From Roseovarius tolerans (lineage in GTDB: Bacteria; Pseudomonadota; Alphaproteobacteria; Rhodobacterales; Rhodobacteraceae): a stretch of 64,000 nt of DNA. Below the pieces are notes generated by a model that was given only the letters and a program-made list of their open reading frames with translations, had not been told where the DNA came from and ran no database searches. The stretch is from assembly GCF_900109855.1 (NCBI RefSeq), contig NZ_FOBO01000016.1, positions 31,893-95,892 of the forward strand, read 5' to 3'. The position numbers were made by a program, and so were the translations under genes. Positions 46,611-55,194 of the stretch are shown in pieces. The stretch's first letter is position 1, and the number at the start of each line of letters is the position of its first letter.

Positions 46611-47245
46611 CAGCGCGGACCTTTCCAGTCGATCTGGCAGATTTCCGCGCTGCGCCCGTCGAAATCCCAGACCCGGCCGAAGGCGCGGACGCGGCCCTTG
46701 GTGGCGGTGGCCACTGTAATATCGGGGCCCATCCAGTATTCGGTATTGGTGACGACGATATCCTCACCCTTGTGGCCCTCGACGGGGACCACCTCGCCCT
46801 GGATTTTCTTGCCGACCATCAGGCGGCGGGCCTTGCCTTCGGTCTCGAAGATGACCGGCGCGCGCTCAGCCCCCAAGAATTCGCTGACCAGCACCCCGAA
46901 GAGACCGGTGGTGCCGCGCGCCTTGCCCGAGAAGATGTTGACCAGCCCCTCGTAGGCGTCGTCGCTGGCGCGTTCGTCGATATAGGCAGCGGCCTTCCAG
47001 TTGCCGCGCGCCATCAGGCCGGGGATTTCCAGCATCAGGCCGACGTTGAGCCCGCTGAGATCGGTATCGCCATACTGCCCCTCGTCGATGCGCACGCCCG
47101 ACCACGCCTGACAGTAGCCTTCGGTGGGTGCGTGTTTGCCAAGACTGACCACGCAGGGGCAGAATACCGTGCAGTTGCAGTTGAGGATCAACTCCCCCTT
47201 GATCGTCCAGGGCACCGTGCCCACGCTTGCGTCGTCCAATGCCAT
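46610..47245 (-). CDS. DUF1326 protein
   Basis: 211 residues, soluble. The N-terminal block GELILNCNCTVFCPCVVSLG is the family hallmark, with a CNC…CPC cysteine cluster that could bind metal. The rest (GLNVGLMLEIPGLMARGNWKAAAYIDERA, GLFGVLVSEFLG, YWMGPDITVATATKGRVRAFGRVWDF) is a beta-rich domain. It is regularly adjacent to DUF2182 membrane proteins, as here (16 bases). Function unknown; metal or thiol chemistry is suggested by the cysteines. Codon use matches the neighbours. Confidence 0.86.
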   Translation of the reverse strand: MALDDASVGTVPWTIKGELILNCNCTVFCPCVVSLGKHAPTEGYCQAWSGVRIDEGQYGDTDLSGLNVGLMLEIPGLMARGNWKAAAYIDERASDDAYEGLVNIFSGKARGTTGLFGVLVSEFLGAERAPVIFETEGKARRLMVGKKIQGEVVPVEGHKGEDIVVTNTEYWMGPDITVATATKGRVRAFGRVWDFDGRSAEICQIDWKGPR

Positions 47246-47261
47246 GTCGTGGCCTCCTCTC

Positions 47262-48020
47262 TCATATTGTCGCGAACAGAACCCAGACCGATGCGGCCAG
47301 CAGCACGACGCCCAAGGGGCGGGTGAGCCAGCGCCCGATATCGGGCAGTTTTTCCAGAACCATGATCACCGTGGCCAGCCCCATGAAGGCGAGGTTCATC
47401 ACGCCCCCCACGAACGCCAGCAGCATCAGCGCCCAGCAGCAGACCAGGCAGACAAGGCCGAGGCGGACGCCGTTGCGCACAGCGCCCTCGTCCCAGTACT
47501 GCATGAAGAACGCCAGCGGGCGGCGGCATTTCGACAGGCAGGCCTCCTTGGCGGGGCTGAACTGATACAGCCCTGCGAGCGCCAGCAATGCCGCCGAGAG
47601 CACGCCGGAGCGGCTGTCGCCAAAGGCCGTCAGCAGCCCCGCCTGAAAGAGCACCATCTGCGCCGCAGCCGCCAGCACCGAAAAGCCCAGCCAGACCGAG
47701 AGATAGCCCGCCACCAGCGCACCGAAGCGGGTTTCGCCGGTATGGCTCAGCTCTTCATAGGTGGCGAAGGCGGGCAGCGCCGTGGGGGCCATCATCGCCG
47801 CCGACATCAGCGCCCACATGAGGATGATCCGGCCGAAACCGGCGGCGTCGGGCGTGACGATGCACAGGCTTTGCAGGAAATCAGCCCCGTAGATCACCGC
47901 GCCGTCGCGCAAGTCCTGCGGCAGCGCCATAGCATAGAGAAGCCCCCAGGCCCCGAGAATGAGGCCGAAGAGCACCAGCCAGTGCCCGCCGCCCATTCGT
48001 CTGACCTGTGCCGCGATCAT
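47262..48020 (-). CDS. DUF2182 integral membrane protein
   Basis: 252 residues with about six membrane segments. The family core ILMWALMSAAMMAPTALPAFATYE and the loop AGLYQFSPAKEACLSKCRRPLAFFM, with two Cys, followed by RLGLVCLVCCWALMLLAFVGGVMNLAFM, fit the DUF2182 predicted metal-binding membrane family. It is the first gene of the operon leading to dmdA and starts 63 bases from the divergent regulator. GAGGGAGAG precedes the ATG at 48020. It probably forms a unit with the DUF1326 protein. Confidence 0.85.
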   Translation of the reverse strand: MIAAQVRRMGGGHWLVLFGLILGAWGLLYAMALPQDLRDGAVIYGADFLQSLCIVTPDAAGFGRIILMWALMSAAMMAPTALPAFATYEELSHTGETRFGALVAGYLSVWLGFSVLAAAAQMVLFQAGLLTAFGDSRSGVLSAALLALAGLYQFSPAKEACLSKCRRPLAFFMQYWDEGAVRNGVRLGLVCLVCCWALMLLAFVGGVMNLAFMGLATVIMVLEKLPDIGRWLTRPLGVVLLAASVWVLFATI

Positions 48021-48056
48021 CGCGCTCTCCCTCACGACTCATCTCTTGCGTTTAAA

Positions 48057-48082
48057 TTGTCAGACATTTAAATGTAAGACAA
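48057..48082. promoter_or_regulatory. Double GntR/FadR-type operator between the regulator and the dmdA operon
   Basis: TTGTCAGACAT and the complement of ATGTAAGACAA both fit the FadR-subfamily pattern TNGTNNNACNA. The two sites form one 26-bp near-palindrome around ATTTAAAT and end directly at the ATG of the regulator gene (48083). Confidence 0.7.
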
Positions 48083-48823
48083 ATGAAAATTGATCCGGAT
48101 AACAAGGCCGACCTTTCGGCCCAGATCGCCGAGGCCATCCGCGAGGAGATCATGGCCGGGCGGCTCATTGTGGACGAGCGCCTGCCGTCTGAGGCCGAAC
48201 TCGCCGATCATTTCGAGGTGTCACGCCCGACGGTGCGCGAGGCGCTCAAGCGGCTGGCGGCGCAATCGCTCATCCGCACGGCGCGCGGCGCGTTCGGCGG
48301 GGCCTTCGTGAACCGGCTGAGTTACCCCGAGGCGTATGGCCAGCATATCACCACCTCGACGCTGCTTCTGAGCATGAACGCGATCAGCTTTGATGTGGCC
48401 TGCGAGGCGCGCTATGCGCTGGAGCGCGCCTGCACGCCGCTGGCCGCAGAGCGCCGCACGCCCGACATGCTGGCGACGATGCGCGCGGAAATCCACCGGC
48501 AGGGGCAACCGGGGCTGACGGATGAGTCGTTTTGCGCCTCGGATGTCACGTTTCACCGGGCCTTGGTGGACAGCGCGGACAATCCGGTGCTCAGCTACCA
48601 ATTGGCCGGGGCGGTCGAGGCGATGCAGCCGCTGATGAACATGATCACCTTCACCGCGCGGTCGCGCGAGGCGATCGTCGGCTTTCACACCCGCATCGCC
48701 GACGCGCTGGAGCGCCACGAGGCCGATGCCGCACAGACCGCGCTGTCGGAACTGGAGGCCTATACGCTTACATTGGGGCGCGACGTGATGGCGGCGCGGG
48801 CGCGACCGCGCAAACCGGCGTGA
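48083..48823 (+). CDS. GntR-family (FadR/FCD type) regulator, probable DmdR
   Basis: 246 residues. An N-terminal winged helix (IAEAIREEIMAGRLIVDERLPSEAELADHFEVSRPTVREALKRLAAQSLIRTARGAFGGAFV) is followed by an FCD ligand domain with metal-type residues in SDVTFHRALVDSADN and GFHTRIADALERHEADAAQ. It is divergent from the DUF2182-to-acuI operon and its own start codon abuts a double operator, so it probably controls both itself and the operon. In Ruegeria pomeroyi a GntR regulator lies beside dmdA. The ligand is unknown. No Shine-Dalgarno is present; the mRNA may be leaderless. Confidence 0.88.
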   Translation: MKIDPDNKADLSAQIAEAIREEIMAGRLIVDERLPSEAELADHFEVSRPTVREALKRLAAQSLIRTARGAFGGAFVNRLSYPEAYGQHITTSTLLLSMNAISFDVACEARYALERACTPLAAERRTPDMLATMRAEIHRQGQPGLTDESFCASDVTFHRALVDSADNPVLSYQLAGAVEAMQPLMNMITFTARSREAIVGFHTRIADALERHEADAAQTALSELEAYTLTLGRDVMAARARPRKPA

Positions 48824-48852
48824 GGGGGCAAATGTCGTATCGCCTTCGGCGA

Positions 48853-48903
48853 GAGTATTTGGACCATAAAGAAGACGGGTGTTTCTTTATGGCGAAAATA
48901 CTC
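48853..48903. terminator. GAGTATTT-family inverted repeat, bidirectional terminator (GntR / ribD)
   Basis: Outer arms GAGTATTT (48853-48860) and AAATACTC (48896-48903) enclose a perfect inner 10-bp stem CCATAAAGAA (48864-48873) and TTCTTTATGG (48883-48892) with a 9-base loop. Its right arm overlaps the ribD stop codon (48902-48904). Confidence 0.82.
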
Positions 48904-49996
48904 AGACGCGCCGCCAGCGATGCATCACGTCGCCGCCCACCTGGTGCGTCTCGACCAGCGTGAAGCGGCCGGCCTCTTCGAGCCGAGCGAGGCCCAGCGC
49001 GCCGATCCCCGGCAGCCCCTCGGCCCCGATGGCGAGACCCGCGGTGAAACCGACGAATTCATCGACCAGACCCGCGCCCAGAAGCGACGCGGCGAGCGCG
49101 CCGCCGCCTTCGCAGAGCACCCGCGTCAGCCCCGCCTGCCCGAGCGCCTGCAGGATCGCCTCGGGGTCGACCTGCCCTGCCACCACGTCGCAGGGCAAGA
49201 GCCGCGCGCCGACGCCGCGCCACGCCTCGGCGATGGCAGGGTCGACCTCGGTGCCGTGGCAGAGCCAGAGCGGCACGTCATTCGCGGTGCGCGCGAGATT
49301 GGACATTAGCGGCAGGTCGAGCCTGCGCGAGACCACGACGCGCACCGGTTGCCTGCGCGCGCCCATATCGCGCACGGTGAGCGTGGGATCGTCGGCGCGC
49401 GCCGTCCCTGCCCCCACCATCACCGCGTCACGGCGCGCGCGCATCGCGTGGACCATGCGCCGCGCCTGTGCCCCGGTGATCCACTGACTGTGACCGGTGG
49501 CGGTAGCGATGCGCCCGTCGAGGCTGGAGGCGAGTTTCAGCGTCACGAAAGGCCGCCCGGTTTCATTGCGCATCAGCGATCCGGCGAGATCGCGCGCGGC
49601 CTCTTCGGCCATGACGCCGGTCGTGACCTCTATTCCGGCGGCGCGCAGCATGGCGAAACCGCGCCCTGCAACGCGCGCGTCATTGTCGTCGAACGAGGCC
49701 ACCACGCGCGCCACCCGGGCCGCGATCAGCGCCTCGGCGCAGGGCGGGGTTTTTCCGTGATGCGCGCAGGGTTCAAGCGTGACATAGGCGGTGGCGCCGC
49801 GTGCCGCCGCGCCTGCCTGCGCCAGCGCCTGTGTTTCGGCATGCGGCCGCCCGCCCGGTGCGGTCCAGCCGCGCCCGACGATGCGGCCATCCTTGACGAT
49901 GACGCAGCCGACCGCCGGATTGGGCGCGCATTGCCCCATGCCCCGCCGCCCGAGCGACAGGGCGAGGCGCATGAAACGAACGTCCCGTCCCGTCAC
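48902..49996 (-). CDS. ribD: Riboflavin biosynthesis deaminase/reductase
   Basis: 364 residues with two domains. The N-terminal deaminase has HAETQAL and [11 protein letters not shown] as zinc motifs; the C-terminal reductase begins near residue 148 ([28 protein letters not shown]) and contains [21 protein letters not shown]. It makes the ribitylated pyrimidine on the way to lumazine. The upstream nrdR gene overlaps by 4 bases, the common alphaproteobacterial order nrdR-ribD. Its stop codon lies within the repeat at 48853-48903. Confidence 0.96.
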   Translation of the reverse strand: MTGRDVRFMRLALSLGRRGMGQCAPNPAVGCVIVKDGRIVGRGWTAPGGRPHAETQALAQAGAAARGATAYVTLEPCAHHGKTPPCAEALIAARVARVVASFDDNDARVAGRGFAMLRAAGIEVTTGVMAEEAARDLAGSLMRNETGRPFVTLKLASSLDGRIATATGHSQWITGAQARRMVHAMRARRDAVMVGAGTARADDPTLTVRDMGARRQPVRVVVSRRLDLPLMSNLARTANDVPLWLCHGTEVDPAIAEAWRGVGARLLPCDVVAGQVDPEAILQALGQAGLTRVLCEGGGALAASLLGAGLVDEFVGFTAGLAIGAEGLPGIGALGLARLEEAGRFTLVETHQVGGDVMHRWRRV

Positions 49997-50475
49997 GCGT
50001 CGGGGTCTGGGGTTGCCGCCGCCTCGTCGGGGCGCAACTCGCTTACGAAGCGGTCGAAATCATCGGCTTCCTGGAAGTTCTTGTAGACGCTGGCGAAGCG
50101 CACATAGGCCACGGTGTCGATGCGGGCGAGGCTTTCCATCACGATTTCGCCCACGGTCTTGGAGGGGATATCGGTCTCGCCCATGCTCTCCAATCGGCGC
50201 ACGATGCCGGAGATCATCTGCTCTACGCGGTCGGGCTCGATCGGGCGTTTCTGGAGCGCGATGCGGATCGAGCGTTCCAGCTTGTCGCGGTCGAAATCCT
50301 CGCGCCGGCCATTGGTCTTGACCACCACGAGATCGCGCAGCTGGACCCGCTCGTAGGTGGTGAACCGCCCGCCGCAGGCCGGGCAGAAGCGCCTGCGCCG
50401 GATCGAGACGTGATCCTCGGCGGGGCGTGAATCCTTCACCTGTGTATCGATATTTCCGCAAAACGGGCAGCGCAT
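49993..50475 (-). CDS. nrdR: Ribonucleotide reductase regulator NrdR
   Basis: 160 residues. A zinc ribbon at the N-terminus ([16 protein letters not shown] … [20 protein letters not shown]) precedes an ATP-cone domain ([29 protein letters not shown]). NrdR represses ribonucleotide reductase genes in response to ATP/dATP. ribD follows with a 4-base overlap. A perfect DnaA box lies 54 bases upstream. Confidence 0.97.
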   Translation of the reverse strand: MRCPFCGNIDTQVKDSRPAEDHVSIRRRRFCPACGGRFTTYERVQLRDLVVVKTNGRREDFDRDKLERSIRIALQKRPIEPDRVEQMISGIVRRLESMGETDIPSKTVGEIVMESLARIDTVAYVRFASVYKNFQEADDFDRFVSELRPDEAAATPDPDA

Positions 50476-50528
50476 GGGCCGTCCCCCTTCTTTGTCTCTG
50501 CCTCTTGGGTCATGGGTCTGAAGCCCAG

Positions 50529-50537
50529 TTATCCACA
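50529..50537 (+). promoter_or_regulatory. Perfect DnaA box upstream of nrdR
   Basis: TTATCCACA matches the DnaA consensus TTATNCACA. It lies in the 192-base region divergent between nrdR and the SDR gene, next to CACTATAGG. One isolated box can occur by chance. Confidence 0.45.
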
Positions 50538-50667
50538 GTCACTATAGGACAGCCGCAAGGTTTTGGGTAGGGGGGAAATCGCACCGCTAGATAGGCGGCG
50601 TGATTGCCTTTGAAAGAGGCCGGTCAGGGGCCTAGATGAGCGGAAACACGAATGGAAAGGACATCGC

Positions 50668-51345
50668 ATGACGACCAAGACGCTGTTCATCACCGGGGCC
50701 TCAAGCGGGATCGGGGCCGAGACCGCGCGCGCCGCCGCCGAGGCAGGCTGGAACGTGGCGCTGTTCGCGCGCAGCCAAGACAAGCTGGAGGCGCTGGTCG
50801 CGGGATTGGGAGAGACGCGCGCCCTCGCCCTGCCCGGCGACGTGACGCAGATAGCCGAGCTGGACCACGCGGTGCGCGAGACGCAAGCGCGGTTCGGGCA
50901 GATCAACGCCGTCTTTGCCAATGCCGGGCGCGGGCTCGACACGCCCGGCGTGGCCGAGGGCGACCCCGAGGAATGGCGCAGCATGATGGATATCAACGTC
51001 ATGGGCCTGCTCTTCACGGTCAAGGCCAGCTACGCCGCGTTGCAAGAAAGCAAGGGGCATCTGATCCTGACCGGCTCGGCGGCGGGCAAGCGGCATATCA
51101 AGGGCTCGATCTACGGCGCGTCCAAGTGGTTCGTGCATGGCTTTGGCGGCAACATGGCCGAGGAGATGCGCGAGTGGGGCGGGCGCTGCACGGTGATCGC
51201 GCCGGGCATGGTCGACACGCCCTTTTTCGACAGCCCCAAGCCCGACAAGTTGCAGCCCGAGGATGTGGCGCATGCGGTCATGCATGCGCTGAGCGCGCCC
51301 GAGCGCGCGTCGGTTCAGGAAATCTTTCTGATGCCGACGCAGTAG
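50668..51345 (+). CDS. Short-chain dehydrogenase/reductase
   Basis: 225 residues, classical SDR. The nucleotide motif is TGASSGIGAETA near residue 10, NAG occurs at AVFANAGRGLD, the active-site Ser is in ILTGSAAGKRHIKGSIYGASKW together with Tyr and Lys (YGASK), and the closing IAPGMVDTPFF follows. The oxidoreductase substrate is not inferable. AAAGGACATCGC precedes the ATG. Confidence 0.93.
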   Translation: MTTKTLFITGASSGIGAETARAAAEAGWNVALFARSQDKLEALVAGLGETRALALPGDVTQIAELDHAVRETQARFGQINAVFANAGRGLDTPGVAEGDPEEWRSMMDINVMGLLFTVKASYAALQESKGHLILTGSAAGKRHIKGSIYGASKWFVHGFGGNMAEEMREWGGRCTVIAPGMVDTPFFDSPKPDKLQPEDVAHAVMHALSAPERASVQEIFLMPTQ

Positions 51346-51364
51346 AACCGGGCGCTGCCACAGC

Positions 51365-51769
51365 CTATCCGAGATGCGCCGCAACCTCGCGGATATGCGG
51401 CGCATCTCGGTGCTCGAAGAGGTATATCCCCTGCCACGTGCCAAGCCGCAGGCGGCCATCCTCGACCGGGATGCTGAGGCTGACGGGCAGGAGTGCCGCC
51501 TTGATATGCGCGGGCATGTCGTCGGGGCCCTCATAGGTATGGCTGAGATAGGCCATCGACGGATCGGTGGTTGGCGGCACAAGGCGGGCGAAAAAGGCGC
51601 GCAGGTCGGTCTGCACCTCGGGATCGGCGTTTTCCTGGATGAGCAGGCTGGCCGAGGTGTGGCGGATGAACAGCGTCAGTAGGCCATCGCCCGCCACCCA
51701 ATCGGCGACCCGGTCGGTGAACTCGTAGAGGCCCTGCCCCTGCGTGGTGAGGGTGAAGGTGGTCTGCAT
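51365..51769 (-). CDS. YjbQ family protein (UPF0047)
   Basis: 134 residues. The family motifs FIRHTSASLLIQENADPEVQTDLRAFFARLVPP, EGPDDMPAHIKAALLPVSL and LRLGTWQGIYLFEHRDAPH are complete; histidines and acids line a presumed active site. YjbQ proteins show weak thiamine-phosphate synthase activity in genetic tests, but their true role is unknown. It converges with the SDR gene and lies 15 bases downstream of cysE on the same strand. Confidence 0.9.
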   Translation of the reverse strand: MQTTFTLTTQGQGLYEFTDRVADWVAGDGLLTLFIRHTSASLLIQENADPEVQTDLRAFFARLVPPTTDPSMAYLSHTYEGPDDMPAHIKAALLPVSLSIPVEDGRLRLGTWQGIYLFEHRDAPHIREVAAHLG

Positions 51770-51784
51770 GCAGGCCGCGCCGCC

Positions 51785-52609
51785 CTAGTCGTCCTCGTCG
51801 GTGCCGCGCACGCCCAACAGCTGATCCATGCTGACCGAGGGCTGATCGCAGCCCGCCTCGCCGACGATCTTGGCGGGGACGCCCGCCACGGTCTTGCAGG
51901 GCGGCACCTCTTCAAGCACGACCGAGCCTGCGGCGACGCGGCTGCAATTGCCGACCTTGATGTTGCCCAGCACCTTGGCCCCTGCCCCGATCAGCACGCC
52001 GTTGCCGATCTTGGGGTGGCGGTCCTCTTCTTCCTTGCCGGTGCCGCCCAATGTCACCGAATGCAGCATCGAAACGTTGTCTCCGACCACTGCCGTCTCG
52101 CCGATGACGATGGAATGGGCGTGGTCGATCATGATCCCCTTGCCGATCCGGGCGCCGGGGTGAATATCGACGCCGAACACCTCGGAGCAGCGCATCTGGA
52201 AGAACCGTGCCAGATCGTAGCGTCCGGTTTCCCACAGCCAATGCGCGATGCGGTACGTCTGAATCGCCTGAAAGCCCTTGAAGAACAGGAGCGGCAGCAG
52301 GAATCGGTCGCAGGCCGGGTCGCGGTCGTTCACCGCCACAATATCGGCGCGCGCGGCAAGGCCGATCGACTCGTCGGAATTGAGCGCCATGTCACAGATT
52401 TCGCGCAGGATCTGCTCGGGCATCTCGTTCGAGGTCAGCTTGAGCGAAATGCGATAGGCGAGCGCCGATTCGAAGGTGCCGTGGTGCAGCACGCTGGAAT
52501 GAATGAGACCGCCGAGAAGCGGCTCGTCGCTGATCGCGGCCTCGGCCTCGCGGGCGATGCGCGCCCAGACGGGATCGAATTCGGCCAGTTTGGTCTTGGT
52601 ATGTGCCAC
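51785..52609 (-). CDS. cysE: Serine O-acetyltransferase
   Basis: 274 residues. It makes O-acetylserine for cysteine synthesis. A helical N-terminal domain (WARIAREAEAAISDEPLLGGLIHSSVLHHGTFESALAYRI) is followed by left-handed beta-helix hexapeptides (DIHPGARIGKGIMIDHAHSIVIGETAVVGDNVSMLHSVTLGG) with the catalytic His, then GNCSRVAAGSVVLEEVPPCKTVAGVPAKIVG. The protein matches the CysE family length for Rhodobacteraceae. It is divergent from the DksA-like gene. Confidence 0.96.
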   Translation of the reverse strand: MAHTKTKLAEFDPVWARIAREAEAAISDEPLLGGLIHSSVLHHGTFESALAYRISLKLTSNEMPEQILREICDMALNSDESIGLAARADIVAVNDRDPACDRFLLPLLFFKGFQAIQTYRIAHWLWETGRYDLARFFQMRCSEVFGVDIHPGARIGKGIMIDHAHSIVIGETAVVGDNVSMLHSVTLGGTGKEEEDRHPKIGNGVLIGAGAKVLGNIKVGNCSRVAAGSVVLEEVPPCKTVAGVPAKIVGEAGCDQPSVSMDQLLGVRGTDEDD

Positions 52610-52694
52610 GGCTCATGCTCCTCTGGATCGGGTTGAGTATAGCAGATAGGCATGCGTCGTAAAATGCAAAGGCGTGACAGGGGGGATCACCAAA

Positions 52695-53033
52695 ATGAAT
52701 GACACGCGGGCGGCGGAATTTCGGGTGTTGATCGAGTGCCTGCTGGCGGAGTTGGAGCAGGATGAGGCGCGCGGGCGCGACGGGCAGGCGACGGTGGAGC
52801 TGGATCAGCAGGCGGTCGGGCGGCTGAGCCGCATGGATGCGTTGCAAAATCAGGCAATGGCCAAGGCGGGGCATGCTAGACGGCAGGCTGAGCGTCGGCG
52901 GCTGATGGCGGCGCTCGCGCGGATCGACGAGGGCGAGTTCGGCTATTGCGAGGATTGCGGTGAAGAGATCGCGGAGGGGCGGTTGCGGCTTGACCCCGCC
53001 GCGCCGCGCTGCATTTCCTGCGCCAGTGGCTGA
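52695..53033 (+). CDS. TraR/DksA-family zinc finger protein
   Basis: 112 residues. A coiled-coil-like N-terminal part rich in Glu, Arg and Gln precedes the four-cysteine zinc finger YCEDCGEEI … RCISCASG. Shorter than DksA (151 residues), it matches the small DksA-like proteins of Rhodobacteraceae that may bind RNA polymerase or DNA. The ATG at 52695 is chosen since GGGGGG lies 9 bases upstream; a GTG seven codons earlier also exists. A possible partner is unknown. Confidence 0.85.
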   Translation: MNDTRAAEFRVLIECLLAELEQDEARGRDGQATVELDQQAVGRLSRMDALQNQAMAKAGHARRQAERRRLMAALARIDEGEFGYCEDCGEEIAEGRLRLDPAAPRCISCASG

Positions 53034-53060
53034 GATGCCGAGACTTGCAAGGAGACGCCC

Positions 53061-53768
53061 ATGCCCGCCGCCATCATCGTGAGCCACGGACAGCCCTCGG
53101 ACCCCGATCCGGCGCAGGCCGATCTGGAGCGGTTCACCACGCGGGTGGCGGAGGCGCTGCCCGGATGGCATGTGGGGGCGGCGACACTGGCGGCACCCGG
53201 TGCGCTCGATGCCGCCCTCGACGCGGCGGGGCCTGCGCCGCTGGTCTATCCGCTGTTCATGACCGAGGGCTGGTTCACCGGTGACAACCTGCGCAAGCGG
53301 CTGAGCGGGGCACAGGAGGCGCATGTTTTGCGACCACTCGGTGTGTCGCCCGAGTTGCCCGATCTGGCGTCTGAGGTGTTACGCGAGGTGCTGGCCGACC
53401 GCGGCTGGCAGGCGGGTGAGACGCAGCTGTTCATCGCCGGGCACGGATCGGGGCGCAGCCCCAATTCTGCGCGCGACACGCGGGGCTTCGCCGAGGCCGT
53501 GGCGGTGCGGACACGCTTTGCCGAGATGCGCGTGGGGTTTGTAGAGCAGGCACCCTACCTGGCCGATCAGGCGGCGGGGCTGGGGGCGCGGGCGATCTGC
53601 CTGCCGTTCTTTGCCGCGATCCTCGGCCATGTGATCGACGATATCCCCGAGGCACTGAATGGGGCGGGGTTTCAGGGCGTGCGGCTCGATCCGATCGGCT
53701 GTGCGCCGGGGGTGCCTGCGCTGGTGGCGCGGGCGCTCTTGGCCGAGGCCGCTCAGACGCCCAAGTAA
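53061..53768 (+). CDS. CbiX-like sirohydrochlorin cobalto-/ferrochelatase family protein
   Basis: 235 residues. Two halves each carry a chelatase-like start: IIVSHGQPSDPDPAQ at the N-terminus and LFIAGHGSGRSPNSA in the second half, with LVYPLFMTEGWFTG and ICLPFFAAILGHVIDDIP as the paired metal-site strands. It belongs to the CbiX superfamily, but the change of HGS to HGQ and the absence of cobalamin genes nearby mean a true chelatase role is not secure. Its 3' end overlaps the livF gene on the other strand by 16 bases. Confidence 0.8.
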   Translation: MPAAIIVSHGQPSDPDPAQADLERFTTRVAEALPGWHVGAATLAAPGALDAALDAAGPAPLVYPLFMTEGWFTGDNLRKRLSGAQEAHVLRPLGVSPELPDLASEVLREVLADRGWQAGETQLFIAGHGSGRSPNSARDTRGFAEAVAVRTRFAEMRVGFVEQAPYLADQAAGLGARAICLPFFAAILGHVIDDIPEALNGAGFQGVRLDPIGCAPGVPALVARALLAEAAQTPK

Positions 53769-54442
53769 CGGTCGGTCAGCGCGGGCGAGAGCGCGGCGAA
53801 AGCCCCGGTCCAGACCGAGACGCCCTTTTCCAGCACCACGGCGCGGTCGGCGATGCGACCGAGTTCGCCGAGGGATTTATCGACCACGATCAGCGCCATG
53901 CCGGTCTCGGATTTCAGCCGGGCGATGGCGGCCCAGATTTCCTGTCGCACCACGGGGGCCAGTCCCTCGGTCGCCTCGTCTAGGATCAGCAGGCGCGGGT
54001 TGGTCATAAGCGCCCGCCCGATGGCAAGCATCTGCTGCTCGCCGCCCGAGAGCGAGCCCGCCGATTGCGAGCGGCGTTCGTGCAGCCGGGGAAAGAGCCC
54101 CGCGACGCGGGCGAAATCCCACTCACCGGGGCGCGCGGCGGCGATCAGGTTTTCCTCGACCGTGAGATTGGTGAAGCAGCGCCGCCCCTCGGGCACAAGG
54201 CCGATTCCGGCACGTGCCGCGCGGTAGCTGGGCAGGCGGGCCATGTCTTGCCCGTCAAAAATCACTGTGCCGCCACGATGGCGCAACAGGCGGCAGATCA
54301 CCTTGATGGTGGTGGATTTGCCCATGCCGTTGCGCCCCAGAAGGGCCAGCACTTCGCCCTCGTCCAGGGCCAGATCGACATCGAAGAGCGCCTGCGAGGG
54401 GCCGTAGAAGGCCGAGATATGCGAGAGGGTGAGCAGGCTCAT
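53753..54442 (-). CDS. ABC transporter ATP-binding protein, LivF type
   Basis: 229 residues, second ATPase of a hydrophobic-amino-acid-type importer. Walker A is GRNGMGKST, the signature SLSGGEQQMLAIGRAL, and Walker B is LLILDEATEGLAP. VDKSLGEL replaces the usual H-loop region HDM with a Lys (VVDKSL), as is common in LivF. It overlaps the upstream ATPase by 4 bases and the convergent CbiX-like gene by 16. Substrate unknown. Confidence 0.92.
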   Translation of the reverse strand: MSLLTLSHISAFYGPSQALFDVDLALDEGEVLALLGRNGMGKSTTIKVICRLLRHRGGTVIFDGQDMARLPSYRAARAGIGLVPEGRRCFTNLTVEENLIAAARPGEWDFARVAGLFPRLHERRSQSAGSLSGGEQQMLAIGRALMTNPRLLILDEATEGLAPVVRQEIWAAIARLKSETGMALIVVDKSLGELGRIADRAVVLEKGVSVWTGAFAALSPALTDRYLGV

Positions 54443-55194
54443 GGCTGGGCGTCCTCGCCCAGATAGGCGCGGCGCACCTCCGGGTTGGCGCGAATCTCAG
54501 TCACCGGGCCGGTGGCGATGATGCGCCCGCCCACCAGCACGCTGATCCGGTCGGCGAGGGCAAAGACCGCGTCCATGTCGTGTTCCACCAGCAGAATGGG
54601 CGTGCGGGCACGCAAGTCGGAGAGAAAGGTGATCAGCCGCTTTGAGCCTTCGGCGCCCAGACCCGCCATCGGCTCGTCCATGACAAAGGCGCGGGGGGTG
54701 AGCGTGAGGGCGACGGCCAGTTCCAGCTGCCGCCGCTGACCGTGCGACAGTTCCGCCGTGCGCAGGGCGCGAAATTCCGAGAGACCGACCTGATCGAGCG
54801 CCGTCTCGGCCGCCTCGCACAGGGCGGTGTCGCGCATCACCGGGCGCAGGAACCGCATCACGTCGCCGCGCCGCCCGAGCGCGCCGATCATGGCGTTCTG
54901 CAACACGGTGTAGTCCATCGCCAGCGAGGAGATCTGAAACGTCCGCCCCAAGCCGCGCCGCGCGCGGGCGGGGGTGTCGAGCGCGGTCACGTCCTGACCG
55001 TTGAGCCGGACCTGCCCCCGGTCGGGGCGCAGCGCGCCCGCGATTTGCGCGATCAGCGTGGACTTGCCCGCGCCGTTGGGGCCAATGAGGGCGTGGATCT
55101 CACCGGGGCGCAGGTTGAGCGTGATATCGTCGCTCGCCACCAGCCCGCCGAACGCCTTGGTGATGCCACGCACGTCGATCACCGGCTCAGTCAT
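54439..55194 (-). CDS. ABC transporter ATP-binding protein, LivG type
   Basis: 251 residues. Walker A GPNGAGKSTLIAQI, signature ELSHGQRRQLELAVAL and Walker B FVMDEPMAGLG are present, with H-loop LVEHDMDAVF. The LivG-type insertion GRTFQISSLAMDYTVLQNAMIGAL is typical. The ATG at 55194 overlaps the end of the livM-type gene by 8 bases; the upstream open frame is not needed. Confidence 0.93.
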   Translation of the reverse strand: MTEPVIDVRGITKAFGGLVASDDITLNLRPGEIHALIGPNGAGKSTLIAQIAGALRPDRGQVRLNGQDVTALDTPARARRGLGRTFQISSLAMDYTVLQNAMIGALGRRGDVMRFLRPVMRDTALCEAAETALDQVGLSEFRALRTAELSHGQRRQLELAVALTLTPRAFVMDEPMAGLGAEGSKRLITFLSDLRARTPILLVEHDMDAVFALADRISVLVGGRIIATGPVTEIRANPEVRRAYLGEDAQP

